Positions 19,277-28,115 are shown, counted from the stretch's first letter. The stretch is DNA of 64,000 nt from Rhizobium sp. BG4 (GCF_016864575.1 NZ_CP044127.1:1-64000), one strand, 5' to 3'. Numbers and translations: made by a program. The notes: generated by a model from the letters alone, not told the origin.

Positions 19277-19749
19277 CGCCAAAAAGTGGCGGCCTGCATC
19301 TGGTGCAAGCCGGCACAAGGCCGTCAAGGAGCATGCCGGACGCGGGCAGTCGGTCCCGCTTCTCCTGCGGACCGCTATGCTGAAGCTCCTACGGCTGCCC
19401 CGACGCGCCCGACCTGCGTCGCGAATTCCCGCTTTCCCGCGCCGGAGGCACGGCGCGATGCTGAAAGCTCCGATACGCTTCATGTTTGTCGCGGGCTCGC
19501 CGAGCGAGCCGGCCGCTATTCGAAACCCGGTCATTTACCCGCCCGAGCCGAGGTAAGACACCGCTCCGCTTTCGGACACAAGGGCGCATCTTGCTGATCC
19601 GAGTGGTAATGCCGGGACCGGGGAATGACGCACCCTCATTGAACGCGACTGCACCGACGCCCCCCTGCCACGGCCATCCGTGGCGCGTTCGAAGCAGGTG
19701 CTGGTTCAAGGGAAGCTTGACCATAAAGCTTGAGCGGGCCGTCTTGCTC
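19277..19749. other. Intergenic, nothing supported
   Basis: 470 bp of GC-rich DNA with overlapping spurious frames; no gene, RNA or repeat I can defend. Confidence 0.4.
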
Positions 19750-20445
19750 TCAGGCGCGCTCCTGGTTCAGGATTCGCAACGTCCGGATCTGGCTTGCCAG
19801 GGCGAGAAGCGCCTTCGCCACAGTCTCGTCCGACATCTCCTCGATATGCTGGGCGATGTCTTCGATGACCCGCCCGGTCGGCTCGTCCGACGGAGCAGGC
19901 TTGCCGGTCTTCAGCAATAAGCCGCGCAGCGCTCCTGACGTCGTCATGCCGCGTTCAAGAAGCCGTTTGCGCTCGGCAAGCGTCAGGGCCTGGACGGTAT
20001 TTGCGGCGCGCACGAAATCCGAAATCATCTGCGTTGTCAGCGTCACCGCGGATGGTCCTCCATCAGCCACTCGTCTTTCATCATCAACCCTCGACATGCC
20101 GTGATGTGCTTCGGCCGCCATCATCACGAGCTCGTCCCGCTGGGTCAATAGCGGTAAGAGGCGGCGCGATGTGTCAGAAAGGGCGAGCGTCACGCTAAGG
20201 TGGGTATTCACACTATGGGTTCTGATAATGAGGGATCGCACATCCGAACTGGTCAAACGGACGTCGAGCGCATCGGCGTAAAAGCTTGAAAGCCTCTGAG
20301 CCCATGACGGAACTCCGCGATCGAGACCTTGCCGAAGGCTAGAAGACCGCGCCCCCAGCGCCGGTCGCTGACCCATCTTCACGGACGCTTGCGACAGAGG
20401 CACGTCGCGTGCAGGGACAGGTTGCCCACGATGCGTTTCCCGCAA
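19750..20445 (-). CDS. Hypothetical protein
   Basis: 231 residues if started at the TTG at 20445; an ATG at 20376 gives 208. The central and C-terminal parts look like genuine protein: SFYADALDVRLTSSDVRSLIIRTHSV, LLPLLTQRDELVMMAAEAHHGMS, VIEDIAQHIEEMSDETVAKALLALASQIRTL (predicted helices). No family recognised and no signal peptide or membrane span. The first 40 residues are low-complexity and may not be translated. Confidence 0.5.
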   Translation of the reverse strand: MRETHRGQPVPARDVPLSQASVKMGQRPALGARSSSLRQGLDRGVPSWAQRLSSFYADALDVRLTSSDVRSLIIRTHSVNTHLSVTLALSDTSRRLLPLLTQRDELVMMAAEAHHGMSRVDDERRVADGGPSAVTLTTQMISDFVRAANTVQALTLAERKRLLERGMTTSGALRGLLLKTGKPAPSDEPTGRVIEDIAQHIEEMSDETVAKALLALASQIRTLRILNQERA

Positions 20446-20848
20446 CCATCATCCGAACGCGTCCGACAGCATCCAGTCAGGGTCCTGGTCGAGGTCTTTC
20501 TTGCGGCAGATCGAAAACGTGTTCCCGCAAAGTTCATCTTCGGGGCTGCGGCTTCTTTACCGAAGGAAACGGTCCTTTGCGAACGCCCTGAACTCCAGCT
20601 CGACATCTGCCCTCTGCGGCGTTCCGCAACAGGCAGAGAAGCCAGGACTCAGCCTTTTCAACAACGGGCGAGCCACGCCTGAATGGAGCGCGAATTAGAG
20701 AACGGTGCCGCTCAATAACTGGGTCGGTCAGGTTGTGCGGTGAAAGGTGCTCGAAGCGGCGCGTGACAGAGGGAGAGGAGGGAAGGGGTTTTGTAGCGGG
20801 TTGGGAGGCTGGAGAGAGTTTCTGGCCGGCTCGCTACGGAGAAACGGC
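20446..20848. other. Intergenic before the ParB remnant
   Basis: 400 bp. The last 100 bp are a purine-rich G/A tract (gggagaggagggaaggggt) upstream of the broken ParB gene; no gene supported. Confidence 0.4.
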
Positions 20849-21297
20849 ATGGGTAAGGCGATCGAGAAGTTCACCCTCAGTGCAGCCCGAAATATTCCCC
20901 TCGACAAGCTGGTGCTCAACCAGCAGACCGTCCGCAAGCTCAGGGCGAGCCTGTCGATCGAGGACTTGGCGCAAGACATCGCGATCGCGGATTGCTCACC
21001 AGCCTCAACGTCCGGCCTGAACTCGACGGCGATGGCAACGAGACCGGCATCTGCCGCATTCCCAACGGTGGGCGCGCTATCGCGCTCTCGAACGCTTGTG
21101 GCACAGAAGCGACTGACCAGAACCGCCAGCAGTCCCGGCATTGTCAGCAGAGACGACACCCAGTAGGTCGAGGACCCGCTTGCTGAAGGCCTCCAGCGCG
21201 TCCCCTTGCATCCGCTCGATCAGTTTCGCGCCTTCCTGGCCCTGCGCGCGCAGGGTCTAAGCGAGGAGGAGAGCGCCGACCATGACTACATTGGCGT
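20849..21297 (+). pseudogene. Broken ParB/RepB/Spo0J-type plasmid protein
   Basis: From the ATG at 20849 (GAGAAACGGC upstream) the frame reads MGKAIEKFTLSAARNIPLDKL then RASLSIEDLAQDIA, the start of the ParB-like nuclease-domain proteins found next to DUF932 genes on rhizobial plasmids. A frame change near 20985 leads to LLTSLNVRPELDGDGNETG. Another returns to LVAQKRLTRTASSPGIVSRDDT, and a third gives LAEGLQRVPLHPLDQFRAFLALRAQGLSEEE, after which similarity ends. At least three indels and loss of the C-terminal two-thirds mean it is dead. This is distinct from repB. Confidence 0.75.
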
Positions 21298-21449
21298 GAA
21301 CGAGGCGGGTCAGTTTCGGGATCCCCGACCAGCCGGCCGACCTCCAAGACGAGCCGCAAGCATCAAGCGATGACCCCGGCGATACGGGACGTGAGTTTGA
21401 AAGCGAATCTCACGGCCGCCCAGTCGGTTCACCAGCATCACAAAAGCCT

Positions 21450-21474
21450 GACCCGATCGCGGTGCGGTCGGGTC
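21450..21474 (+). terminator. Hairpin after the ParB remnant
   Basis: Stem GACCCGATCGC / GCGGTCGGGTC (11 bp with one G-T pair) around a 3-base loop, followed by TTCTC. Strong stem, weak T-run; probably the terminator of the former ParB transcript. Confidence 0.5.
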
Positions 21475-21572
21475 TTCTCAGCGATGGTTTTCCAGCATGA
21501 TCGCCAGCGCAAAATTCGCCGCGGCTTTTGGCGATCCGGCTTGCCGCATCGCCGGCCGGCACATGGCTAAGC

Positions 21573-21621
21573 TTTTTTCGAAAAAACCCCTCGACCTCGC
21601 CCGGCCATCGCGCCGGGTTTT
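21573..21621 (+). promoter_or_regulatory. Leader with terminator-like hairpin just before DUF932
   Basis: A 14-bp palindrome TTTTTTCGAAAAAA (21573-21586) is followed by CCCGGC (21600-21605), a 6-base loop, GCCGGG (21612-21617) and TTTT, ending only 20 bases before the DUF932 ATG. A terminator in that position would act as an attenuator, or end an upstream transcript so that DUF932 depends on a very close promoter. Structure seen; function inferred. Confidence 0.45.
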
Positions 21622-21641
21622 ACGTTTATGGAGACAAATCG

Positions 21642-22832
21642 ATGCACATCCTGCCTTCCAACATCCAAACCGCCTCTTCCGCCTTCAAGGTCGATATCTC
21701 CCGCGGCATGCGGATCGGCCGCGTTTCGTCGGAATGGTTCTCACGGCCCGACGACGAACGCTTCCTGTCGCTGAGCGATCTCTATGACACCGTTCGATCC
21801 CGCGCTGAGCACGCCCATGCCCGGAGGATCGAAAGCGCTGCGATCCGGGTCGAAGCAACCCGCGACAATGCTGAGCGGCTTGCGCTTCTTGTTCCCGGCC
21901 AGCGCCAGCCGATCGCGCCGACCCACTGGAGCTTCGGCCAGCTCTGCAGCCTGGTTGGCGCGCCCGCCACCTATATGCGCCAGCTTCCGGCGCCGCTTGC
22001 GGCGATCAATCTGCAGCATGGCCTGCTCAATCACCGCGCCGAGCTCGTCAAGACTTTGGAGATGGACGATGGCCGCCTGGAACTGCGAGCGGTGACCGGA
22101 CCCGACTATGGCCGCATCTGGGACCATGAGCTGGTGTCGGCGGTAATGGAGATCGCCGGCAATGGGACCGGCGACACGATATGGAAAGTGCCGGGCGTCC
22201 TGGATTGGGCGACGATGACCCACAATCCCTTCGTCGATATCACCACCGATACGACGACGCTCTATGCCAGCGACCGTGACGTCTTCCTGTTTCTGGTGGA
22301 CGACACCCATCCGATCGAAGCCGGGCGGTTGGCGAACGGCGAGCCGGATCTCTACTTCCGCGGCTTCTACGCCTGGAACTCCGAGGTTGGATCGAAGACG
22401 CTCGGCATTGCTTCATTTTACCTCCGCGCTGTCTGCGCCAACCGCAACCTCTGGGGAACCGAGAATTTTGAAGAGATCACCATTCGCCATTCGAAGTTTG
22501 CCGCCCAGCGCTTTGCCCATGAGGCGGCACCTGCGTTGACGAGCTTCGCGAACTCCTCGCCGGCGCCCTTCATCGCCGGCATCAAGTCAGCCCGCGAGCG
22601 GATCGTCGCGCGCAAGGACGAGGATCGCGAGACCTTCCTGCGCCGCCGCGGCTTTTCCAAAGCCGAGTCCGGCAAGGTGATCGAAATGGTGCTGTCTGAG
22701 GAGGGCAGGCCACCGGAATCGATCTTCGATTTCGTCCAGGGCATCACCGCGCTTGCTCGCACCAGGACCAATCAGGACACGCGTCTCGAACTCGAAGGCA
22801 AGGCCAGGAAGCTGCTCGAAAGCGCTGCCTGA
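21642..22832 (+). CDS. DUF932 domain protein
   Basis: 396-residue protein of the DUF932 (phage/plasmid-like) family, a conserved component of the accessory block of rhizobial plasmids and integrative elements; its biochemical role is unknown. Recognisable parts: HWSFGQLCSLVGAPATYMRQLP, TGPDYGRIWDHELVSAV, LYASDRDVFLFLVDDTHPIE, LYFRGFYAWNSEVGSKTLG and the FYLRAVCANRNLWGTENFEE motif. Started at 21642 (GGAGACAAATCG upstream) rather than the earlier in-frame ATG, which would run through the leader hairpin. Followed by a clear terminator. Confidence 0.85.
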   Translation: MHILPSNIQTASSAFKVDISRGMRIGRVSSEWFSRPDDERFLSLSDLYDTVRSRAEHAHARRIESAAIRVEATRDNAERLALLVPGQRQPIAPTHWSFGQLCSLVGAPATYMRQLPAPLAAINLQHGLLNHRAELVKTLEMDDGRLELRAVTGPDYGRIWDHELVSAVMEIAGNGTGDTIWKVPGVLDWATMTHNPFVDITTDTTTLYASDRDVFLFLVDDTHPIEAGRLANGEPDLYFRGFYAWNSEVGSKTLGIASFYLRAVCANRNLWGTENFEEITIRHSKFAAQRFAHEAAPALTSFANSSPAPFIAGIKSARERIVARKDEDRETFLRRRGFSKAESGKVIEMVLSEEGRPPESIFDFVQGITALARTRTNQDTRLELEGKARKLLESAA

Positions 22833-22891
22833 TAGGTTGGCGCGCCTGGCCCACAGATCCGGCGCGACTGCCAACCCCTCGTCATCTTAGA

Positions 22892-22917
22892 GCCCGGTCA
22901 GGCGCCGGGCCTCTTTA
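22892..22917 (+). terminator. Terminator after DUF932
   Basis: GCCCGG (22892-22897), 7-base loop, CCGGGC (22905-22910), then CTCTTTAT, 60 bp after the DUF932 stop. Confidence 0.65.
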
Positions 22918-23312
22918 TGTCTGGGCCACCCTGTGCGTGATGGGCTATCCCCGATCATGCCGGCGCAATCTTCGGCACCCGCTGCGCGCTTCGCAGCTGG
23001 TGGGAATCTCGATCTGCTGGAATGCCTCGATGCGTCGACACGCCTTACGTGCTTTGCGGCGTCGGCCGCAGTTACGGCAAACACGTCTTTGCGTCTTGGC
23101 GATCTTCCCGATGCCCACCCCTCTGACCTCCACCGCCCGACGCCGATGATCCCATCGGCTTTATGGGCAGCCAGACACGCTAAGCGCCGGTGATCATCGG
23201 CGCTCCTTGCTGGCGATCGCCGATCCCTCCTTGGCTGCCTGGTGACGCTTGTCCAGCCCATCCGGCCGGGCGCCGAGCCAGGTCGCTCTTTCTCGCTTCT
23301 GGAGATACTTCG
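22918..23312. other. Intergenic, nothing supported
   Basis: About 390 bp of GC-rich sequence between the DUF932 terminator and the next small frame; no gene or structured element recognised. Confidence 0.4.
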
Positions 23313-23525
23313 ATGACAATCATCTCGCAGCCACACCCCGTTTCCGCCGTTCCGAGTGTTGTCAGGACTGGCCTTCACGCGCCTCTCGCGGCGCAAGAAA
23401 CCAGGTCGTTTCTGCAGCGGAGTCGCGTCGTTGCTGGAGACAGCCTTGGCGCGATCGTGACCGCTGTGTTGGCCGTGATCCGGACCTTCCGGGGCTGGCC
23501 GGTCAATGTCGCGTGCTGGTTATGA
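23313..23525 (+). CDS. Possible small hypothetical protein
   Basis: 70 residues starting MTIISQPHPVSAVPSV, with CTGGAGAT about 7 bp upstream of the ATG and ending 12 bp before the Toprim gene. The C terminus has a short hydrophobic stretch (LGAIVTAVLAVIRTF). No family recognised; included for its position and ribosome site. Confidence 0.35.
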   Translation: MTIISQPHPVSAVPSVVRTGLHAPLAAQETRSFLQRSRVVAGDSLGAIVTAVLAVIRTFRGWPVNVACWL

Positions 23526-23537
23526 GAAGGGCGTGCC

Positions 23538-24572
23538 ATGCTCTCCCCAGGCGAACTGGCGGAGCGTCTCGCGCAAGACGCGGAGGCCGTCTGCCGCCAC
23601 TATCTCTCGGCCGGCCGCCGGGCCGGTCACTACTGGCTGGTCGGCGATGTCGACAACACCAGGGGCGCTTCGCTCTACGTGCATCTCGCCGGTCCGCGCG
23701 CCGGCCGATGGACAGATGCAGCGACCGGCCAGTTTGGCGATCTCCTCGATCTCATACGCGAGACCTGCGGTCTCATCGATTTCCGGGACGTTGCCTTCGA
23801 GGCCCGCCGGTTCCTCAGCCTCCCCAGGCCGGAGCCGCTATCGCCCTCTCGAAGCGGCAGTCAAGATCCCGCGGTAGTCGCCCCGCCGGCTTCTGAGCGT
23901 GCCAGGCGTCTGTTTCGGACGACGCAGCCCCTCGCCGGCACACTTGCCGACGCCTATCTCAGGGGGCGCGGTATCCTGCGCGGTCCTGACCACGCGGTAC
24001 TGCGTTTCCATGCGGCCTGCTACTACCGCGATCTCGTCACCGGCCAGACGAGCAGCTATCCGGCGCTGATTGCCGCTGTGACAGGCCCTGGGGGCGAGAT
24101 CACCGGGATACACCGCTGCTTTCTCGATCCGGCCGGCGGGGGCAAGGCGAGGGTCGATAATCCTCGCCGAGCGCTTGGAGCGTTGCTCGGCAATGGCGTC
24201 CGCTTCTGCTTCCCGCTCGACGCACCGATCCCGGTCGTGGCCGCGGGCGAAGGTCTCGAAACCGTGCTGTCCCTCTCACAGGTGATGCCCGGCATGCCTT
24301 TGGTCGCGGCTCTCTCGGCCAGTCACCTTGCTGCCTTCCGCTTCCCGCCCGGATGCCAGCGCATCTATATTGCCGCCGACGCGGATGCCGCCGGCCGCCA
24401 CGCCGTCGAGCGATTGAGCCGGCGCGCGCAGATCTGCGGGATTCTGCCGCTGGTGCTGTCGCCCGAGCTCAGCGATTTCAACGAAGATCTGCGCTGGCTG
24501 GGACCCGATCGGATGGCCGCAAGCCTGATGTCGCAACTCACGCCGGAAGACGCGATGACCTTCATGGCCTGA
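23538..24572 (+). CDS. Toprim-domain primase-like protein
   Basis: 344-residue protein with an N-terminal DUF7146-type region (GRWTDAATGQFGDLLDLI, a fold seen in plasmid primases) and a C-terminal Toprim domain: VVAAGEGLETVLSLSQ carries the catalytic Glu and RIYIAADADAAGRHAVERL the DxD. There is no helicase domain and no clear zinc finger. Such proteins are common on rhizobial conjugative plasmids near DUF932 and may prime the entering strand or handle RNA. The GTG/ATG region has a modest ribosome site (gaagggcgtgccATG). Confidence 0.82.
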   Translation: MLSPGELAERLAQDAEAVCRHYLSAGRRAGHYWLVGDVDNTRGASLYVHLAGPRAGRWTDAATGQFGDLLDLIRETCGLIDFRDVAFEARRFLSLPRPEPLSPSRSGSQDPAVVAPPASERARRLFRTTQPLAGTLADAYLRGRGILRGPDHAVLRFHAACYYRDLVTGQTSSYPALIAAVTGPGGEITGIHRCFLDPAGGGKARVDNPRRALGALLGNGVRFCFPLDAPIPVVAAGEGLETVLSLSQVMPGMPLVAALSASHLAAFRFPPGCQRIYIAADADAAGRHAVERLSRRAQICGILPLVLSPELSDFNEDLRWLGPDRMAASLMSQLTPEDAMTFMA

Positions 24573-24902
24573 CGCCGGGTGGTGGGATGGAGCCGCAGGT
24601 TGCGTCGCAGGCGGCGTGGGCGGAAGGATCGGCTGGTCTCCGGTTTCCCTTGGCGCGCCTGCGGGCCTGCCGAGAGGCGACCGGTATCACGCGGAGCTCG
24701 ACCTTCAGCGGGTCGGTCGGGTTTCTTCCCCTGACAGTCCGCGGGCGCGACCTGTCATTCCTCTCCGGTCAAGAAACCCTCCCTCCGCCGCCCGGCGCTT
24801 CGCTGGGCCGCCCGCGCTCCGCTTGCGGTTCCGGTCTCGATCCGCATGACCGGGTTCGCCGTCAGGCCGCGAGAGGCGCGGCCCAAAATAACGGAGATCA
24901 TC
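24573..24902. other. Intergenic before DUF2493 gene
   Basis: 330 bp, GC-rich, with short repeated CCGCCC/GGGCGG runs; nothing else identified. Confidence 0.4.
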
Positions 24903-25844
24903 ATGGACCCGATCCTTCACGCCGACGACAGCTTCGAGCCCAACCATTCTTCCTCCCCGACCGACCGCTTCATCTACGAGATGCAGGTCCTGGGCTATCG
25001 CCCCTTGCAGGACGAGCCGGATCCCCGGCCGTTGCCGGAGGAACCGCAGGTCCAGTCATCAATCACTGCGATCTTCGATGCCTTCGCCGACATGCTCGGC
25101 GACACCCGGCTGGAGCCTGATCTCGAAGATCTGTTCTGGTCGATCCCCAATCTCTTCCATCGCGCTGGCGAGCGCATCCAGCGCGAACTCGATCGCAACG
25201 AGGAAGCGCAGCGCACCGGCCAGCGCGAGCAGGACGGCTCGGAGGTGAAGAGTGTCGAGCTTGAACGCCTCATCTCCGAGGGCATCACGCTCCTGGAGCG
25301 CCGCAACGCCTTCGAGTTCATGCGCGACTATGCGGCCGACCTGTTCGAGGCGCAGACCGGTTCATCCTGGCGGCCACGTGCCGGCTCCAAGGTCAACCAC
25401 GCCAACATGACCGCGGCGATGATCGATAGCCGGGACTTCCTCTCAGCTCGCCGACGCGCCGAAACCGAGGTGCTGATCCCTGCCGGCACCAAGATCGCGT
25501 TCGCCGGCGGCATGGACTATAACGATCATGAGCGGATCTGGGCGAAGCTTGACCAGGCTTATGCCAAGCATCCCGACATGGTTCTGCTGCACGGCGGTTC
25601 GCCGAAAGGTGCTGAACGGATCGCCGCCTGCTGGGCGGAAGCGCGCAAGGTCACGCAGATCGCCTTCAAGCCCAACTGGACCAAGCATGCGAAGGCCGCG
25701 CCCTTCCGGCGCAATGACGAGATGCTCTCAGTCATGCCCGCCGGATTGATCGTCTTTCCCGGAAACGGCATCACCGGCAATCTCACCGACAAGGCACGTC
25801 GCCTTGGTATCCCGGTCTGGCAGGCCTCGGGAGACGGCGCGTGA
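24903..25844 (+). CDS. DUF2493 (SLOG-like) protein
   Basis: 313-residue protein started at 24903 (CGGAGATCATC upstream). The N-terminal 170 residues are acidic and helical (DAFADMLGDTRLEPDLEDLFWSIPN, SVELERLISEGITLLERR). The C-terminal domain is DUF2493, of the SLOG/YspA Rossmann-like class: KIAFAGGMDYNDHERIW, MVLLHGGSPKGAERIAACWA, GLIVFPGNGITGNLTDKAR. SLOG domains are known or predicted to bind or process nucleotide-derived ligands. It lies in the plasmid accessory block upstream of an antitoxin remnant and the Xre-RES pair. Confidence 0.85.
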   Translation: MDPILHADDSFEPNHSSSPTDRFIYEMQVLGYRPLQDEPDPRPLPEEPQVQSSITAIFDAFADMLGDTRLEPDLEDLFWSIPNLFHRAGERIQRELDRNEEAQRTGQREQDGSEVKSVELERLISEGITLLERRNAFEFMRDYAADLFEAQTGSSWRPRAGSKVNHANMTAAMIDSRDFLSARRRAETEVLIPAGTKIAFAGGMDYNDHERIWAKLDQAYAKHPDMVLLHGGSPKGAERIAACWAEARKVTQIAFKPNWTKHAKAAPFRRNDEMLSVMPAGLIVFPGNGITGNLTDKARRLGIPVWQASGDGA

Positions 25845-25924
25845 GCGCCGTTCCTCTAGAAAAATGTAAAAAATGGAAAATATGGAGAAATTGAATTATA
25901 TGGAGAATCGCGGAGACCATATAC

Positions 25925-26184
25925 ATGAAGCGGTTCTCGACCGCCGATTTGAACAAGCAAATCGGAGATATCACCGACGCGGCAAGCCGCGAGCCGGTCA
26001 TGCTGACGCGGCACAAGAAGCCGCGCTTCGTGTTGATGAGCTACGAGCACTATGAGCGTATTGCACGGGCGGCGACCCGCGCCGAGCGCATTCTATCTCG
26101 GAGATGCCCGCCGAGCATGCGGCACTGTTCGACGAGGCGCTCGATCGGCTGGCGCGCGGCGAAGGCTACGACGATGAGCCGTGA
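25925..26184 (+). pseudogene. Phd/YefM-type antitoxin, frameshifted near its end
   Basis: Starts MKRFSTADLNKQIGDITDAA with PVMLTRHKKPRFVLMSYEHYERI, a standard prevent-host-death antitoxin DNA-binding and dimerisation half. After RAERIL the frame is broken by two extra bases in ctatctcgg (about 26094-26102). The original frame resumes as SEMPAEHAALFDEALDRLARGEGYDDEP and stops at 26182-26184. The DNA-binding half is intact, so a longer hybrid protein running to 26347 could still be made. No cognate RelE/Doc-type toxin follows. Confidence 0.7.
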
Positions 26185-26347
26185 ACTCCGCCTCAGCCAG
26201 GTGACCGGTTATCCCTGTCTTTGGGAATGGCAGGATGAGCGCGGTGAAACGGAAGGCGGTCCGATCCTCGGTCGCTTCAGCAAGGCCTTCATGATCAAGA
26301 TTGTGGCTGCCTTCCTTCAGGGGTGGCACGTCAGCCGCCTGGACTGA
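26174..26347 (+). CDS. Small hypothetical protein
   Basis: 57 residues, MSRELRLSQVTGYPCLWEWQ then DERGETEGGPILGRFSKAF and a hydrophobic-aromatic end. It overlaps the former antitoxin stop by 11 bases. Because of the antitoxin frameshift its frame is now fused in-frame with the antitoxin N terminus. It may be the toxin partner or just a plasmid orphan; I do not recognise the family. Confidence 0.5.
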   Translation: MSRELRLSQVTGYPCLWEWQDERGETEGGPILGRFSKAFMIKIVAAFLQGWHVSRLD

Positions 26348-26398
26348 TATCCGTCGCGCCGCCGCCTGCAGAGCAGGCTCCATCCAATTCCCGACCGT

Positions 26399-26905
26399 CT
26401 AGGATCCGGGTGGGTGCAGCCGCGTGTCGAGCGCGAACGACTCCTGGAATTTGAGCGCGTAGGCACCTGCCCCACCGCCCGCTAGAAAGATCAGGTTCCA
26501 GCTGTGCGTCGAGACCGCACTGGGGATCGCGACGAACCGGTGTCGGCGCAGCAGCGTGTCTCCGAAGGCCTGTTGTCCCGCCCCGGGAATGCCCGGTCGC
26601 AGCCAGTTGGGATTGGGTACGGTCGCCGGATCAACGACGTGGACATGGGCGGGGTCGGCAACGACGGCTGCCGTTATCGTATGGGCGACCGTATCGAGTG
26701 CCCGGAATCCCTTGTGCACCGCCACCTCAAGGATCGCCGTCGCTGGATCGAGCGAGCAGTAGACCGCCCGCACGCCCTTACTGTTCCAGCGTCCGCCAAC
26801 CCGATAGGCGCCTTCGCCACTATCCCATGTCGCCGCATGGATGGCTTGATCGAGCCGCCATGCCACAAGCTCGGTTCCGCCGAGCGAAATCGGTAGAAGG
26901 GTCAT
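26399..26905 (-). CDS. RES-domain toxin
   Basis: 168-residue RES toxin. The namesake residues are visible in AYRVGGRWNSKGVRAVYCS (Arg), TAILEVAVHKG (Glu) and the later Ser region. Characterised RES toxins deplete cellular NAD+ by phosphorolysis or hydrolysis. The ATG overlaps the TGA of the upstream antitoxin gene by four bases, the usual coupling of an Xre-RES module. On a plasmid it would act as an addiction or abortive-infection system. Confidence 0.9.
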   Translation of the reverse strand: MTLLPISLGGTELVAWRLDQAIHAATWDSGEGAYRVGGRWNSKGVRAVYCSLDPATAILEVAVHKGFRALDTVAHTITAAVVADPAHVHVVDPATVPNPNWLRPGIPGAGQQAFGDTLLRRHRFVAIPSAVSTHSWNLIFLAGGGAGAYALKFQESFALDTRLHPPGS

Positions 26906-27390
26906 GCATAGACGCCGTATTCAAGGCGATCGAGATGATCCTCGACCAATTCGACGCCGGCGGGCGTGCCGAGAAGATCAATCGGCCGGCGCTGATCAAG
27001 CCCGATCGCTGGGCGTTCCAGCCATTGCTCGGCCTCCGCCTGTGAGCCAAAGACATCTGTCGCCTTGGCAAGGATCTCGGCGAACTTCCAGGCCCGGCCG
27101 CTCTGTTCCTGGCTGAGCGGTTTGGACAGCGCGTCCTTCCGACGCTGCCAGGTGCGCAGGCTCATGCCGACCGCTTTTTCCAGCGATTCGTTCTTGCCTA
27201 TGACGACAAGATTGCCGACAAGGTGATCGAGCGCTAAGGCCGGCAGGCCGTGCAATAGCAGCTCATGCGCATCAAGCGCACTGGTCAGCCGGCGCGCGAG
27301 CACCCGCGAACCGCCAAGTAGGGCTTCGATCTTCTGCAATTCCCCACCGGCGACCGTTGTGGAAGGGGCTTTAGCTGCGAGGGCCATCAT
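26902..27390 (-). CDS. Xre/MbcA/ParS-type antitoxin
   Basis: 162-residue antitoxin from the ATG at 27390 (CGGAGAACG upstream). The N-terminal/central Xre-like HTH reads NESLEKAVGMSLRTWQRRKDA. The C-terminal toxin-binding domain (DUF2384) reads ATDVFGSQAEAEQWLERPAIG and IDLLGTPAGVELVEDHLDRLEYG. It neutralises the RES toxin encoded immediately downstream and represses the operon. An earlier in-frame start lacks a ribosome site. Confidence 0.9.
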   Translation of the reverse strand: MMALAAKAPSTTVAGGELQKIEALLGGSRVLARRLTSALDAHELLLHGLPALALDHLVGNLVVIGKNESLEKAVGMSLRTWQRRKDALSKPLSQEQSGRAWKFAEILAKATDVFGSQAEAEQWLERPAIGLDQRRPIDLLGTPAGVELVEDHLDRLEYGVYA

Positions 27391-27791
27391 CGTTCTCCGC
27401 GTCAAGTGTCGCGTACAATATGTCATCTGTCGTGGCATATTTCAAGGAGGGGCGCATTCGGCCCAGCCGCACCGGGCTCAGGACGTTGCCGATCACTTGC
27501 GTCCCCTCGGCTTGGCTGGTGGCAGGGGTCCGTTGATCCTAATGCCACTCACGCATGCACGAGCGCGGCACTCGGCGGGTCTGCAAAAGGCAGACAAGGC
27601 GAGGTCTCCCCGCCGCCGTCGCAATCAAGTACCATTCCCGTTCTTCATGTCGCCTTTCTAAGGGACCGGCCGCAATCAGCGTCAACCCCGCAAGGGGGTT
27701 CCCCTTCGCTACGCTGCGGTGACGCCTGCGGCGCGGCCCATTATTCGGGCGCCATCGGGAATGGTCCCGATTCAACGAAGGAGACAATCCC
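27391..27791. other. Divergent intergenic between Xre-RES and DUF736
   Basis: 400 bp carrying both promoters by position. GC-rich; contains CCCCGCAAGGGGG and TTCGGGCGCCATCGGGAATGG-type imperfect repeats but no gene. Confidence 0.4.
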
Positions 27792-28115
27792 ATGGCTACT
27801 ACCATCGCAACCCTGACCGAAAAGACCGACGGCACTCTCGAAGGCGTCTTCGCCACCATCCGGGTCAACGCCCCGATCGCCCTCATCCCGAACGCCAGCA
27901 AGGCGAGCGAAGAAGCCCCGGACTATCGCATCATCCACCGCAAGACCGGCTTCGAGATCGGCGCAGGCTGGAACCGCATCTCCCGCCAGACAGGCGAGGA
28001 ATACATCTCCACGAAGCTCGAAGCACCCGAGATCGGCGTGATCTTCGGCAACGTCGCCCCGGCGCCCGGCGGCGAGCCCGGCAAGAAGGTCATCCTCTGG
28101 AACAGCCCGGCCTGA
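27792..28115 (+). CDS. DUF736 domain protein
   Basis: 107 residues, full DUF736: MATTIATLTEKTDGTLEGVF, DYRIIHRKTGFEIGAGWNR, GEEYISTKLEAPEIG, PGKKVILWNSPA. The family is restricted mainly to alphaproteobacterial plasmids and integrative elements; function unknown, predicted beta-rich single-strand-binding-like fold. GAAGGAGAC precedes the ATG. Probably co-transcribed with the gene at 28172. Confidence 0.88.
   Translation: MATTIATLTEKTDGTLEGVFATIRVNAPIALIPNASKASEEAPDYRIIHRKTGFEIGAGWNRISRQTGEEYISTKLEAPEIGVIFGNVAPAPGGEPGKKVILWNSPA

Noticed and set aside
22933..23193. Open frames between DUF932 and the Toprim gene
   Set aside because: Overlapping frames on both strands, Arg/Cys-rich translations and no ribosome site; treated as non-coding.
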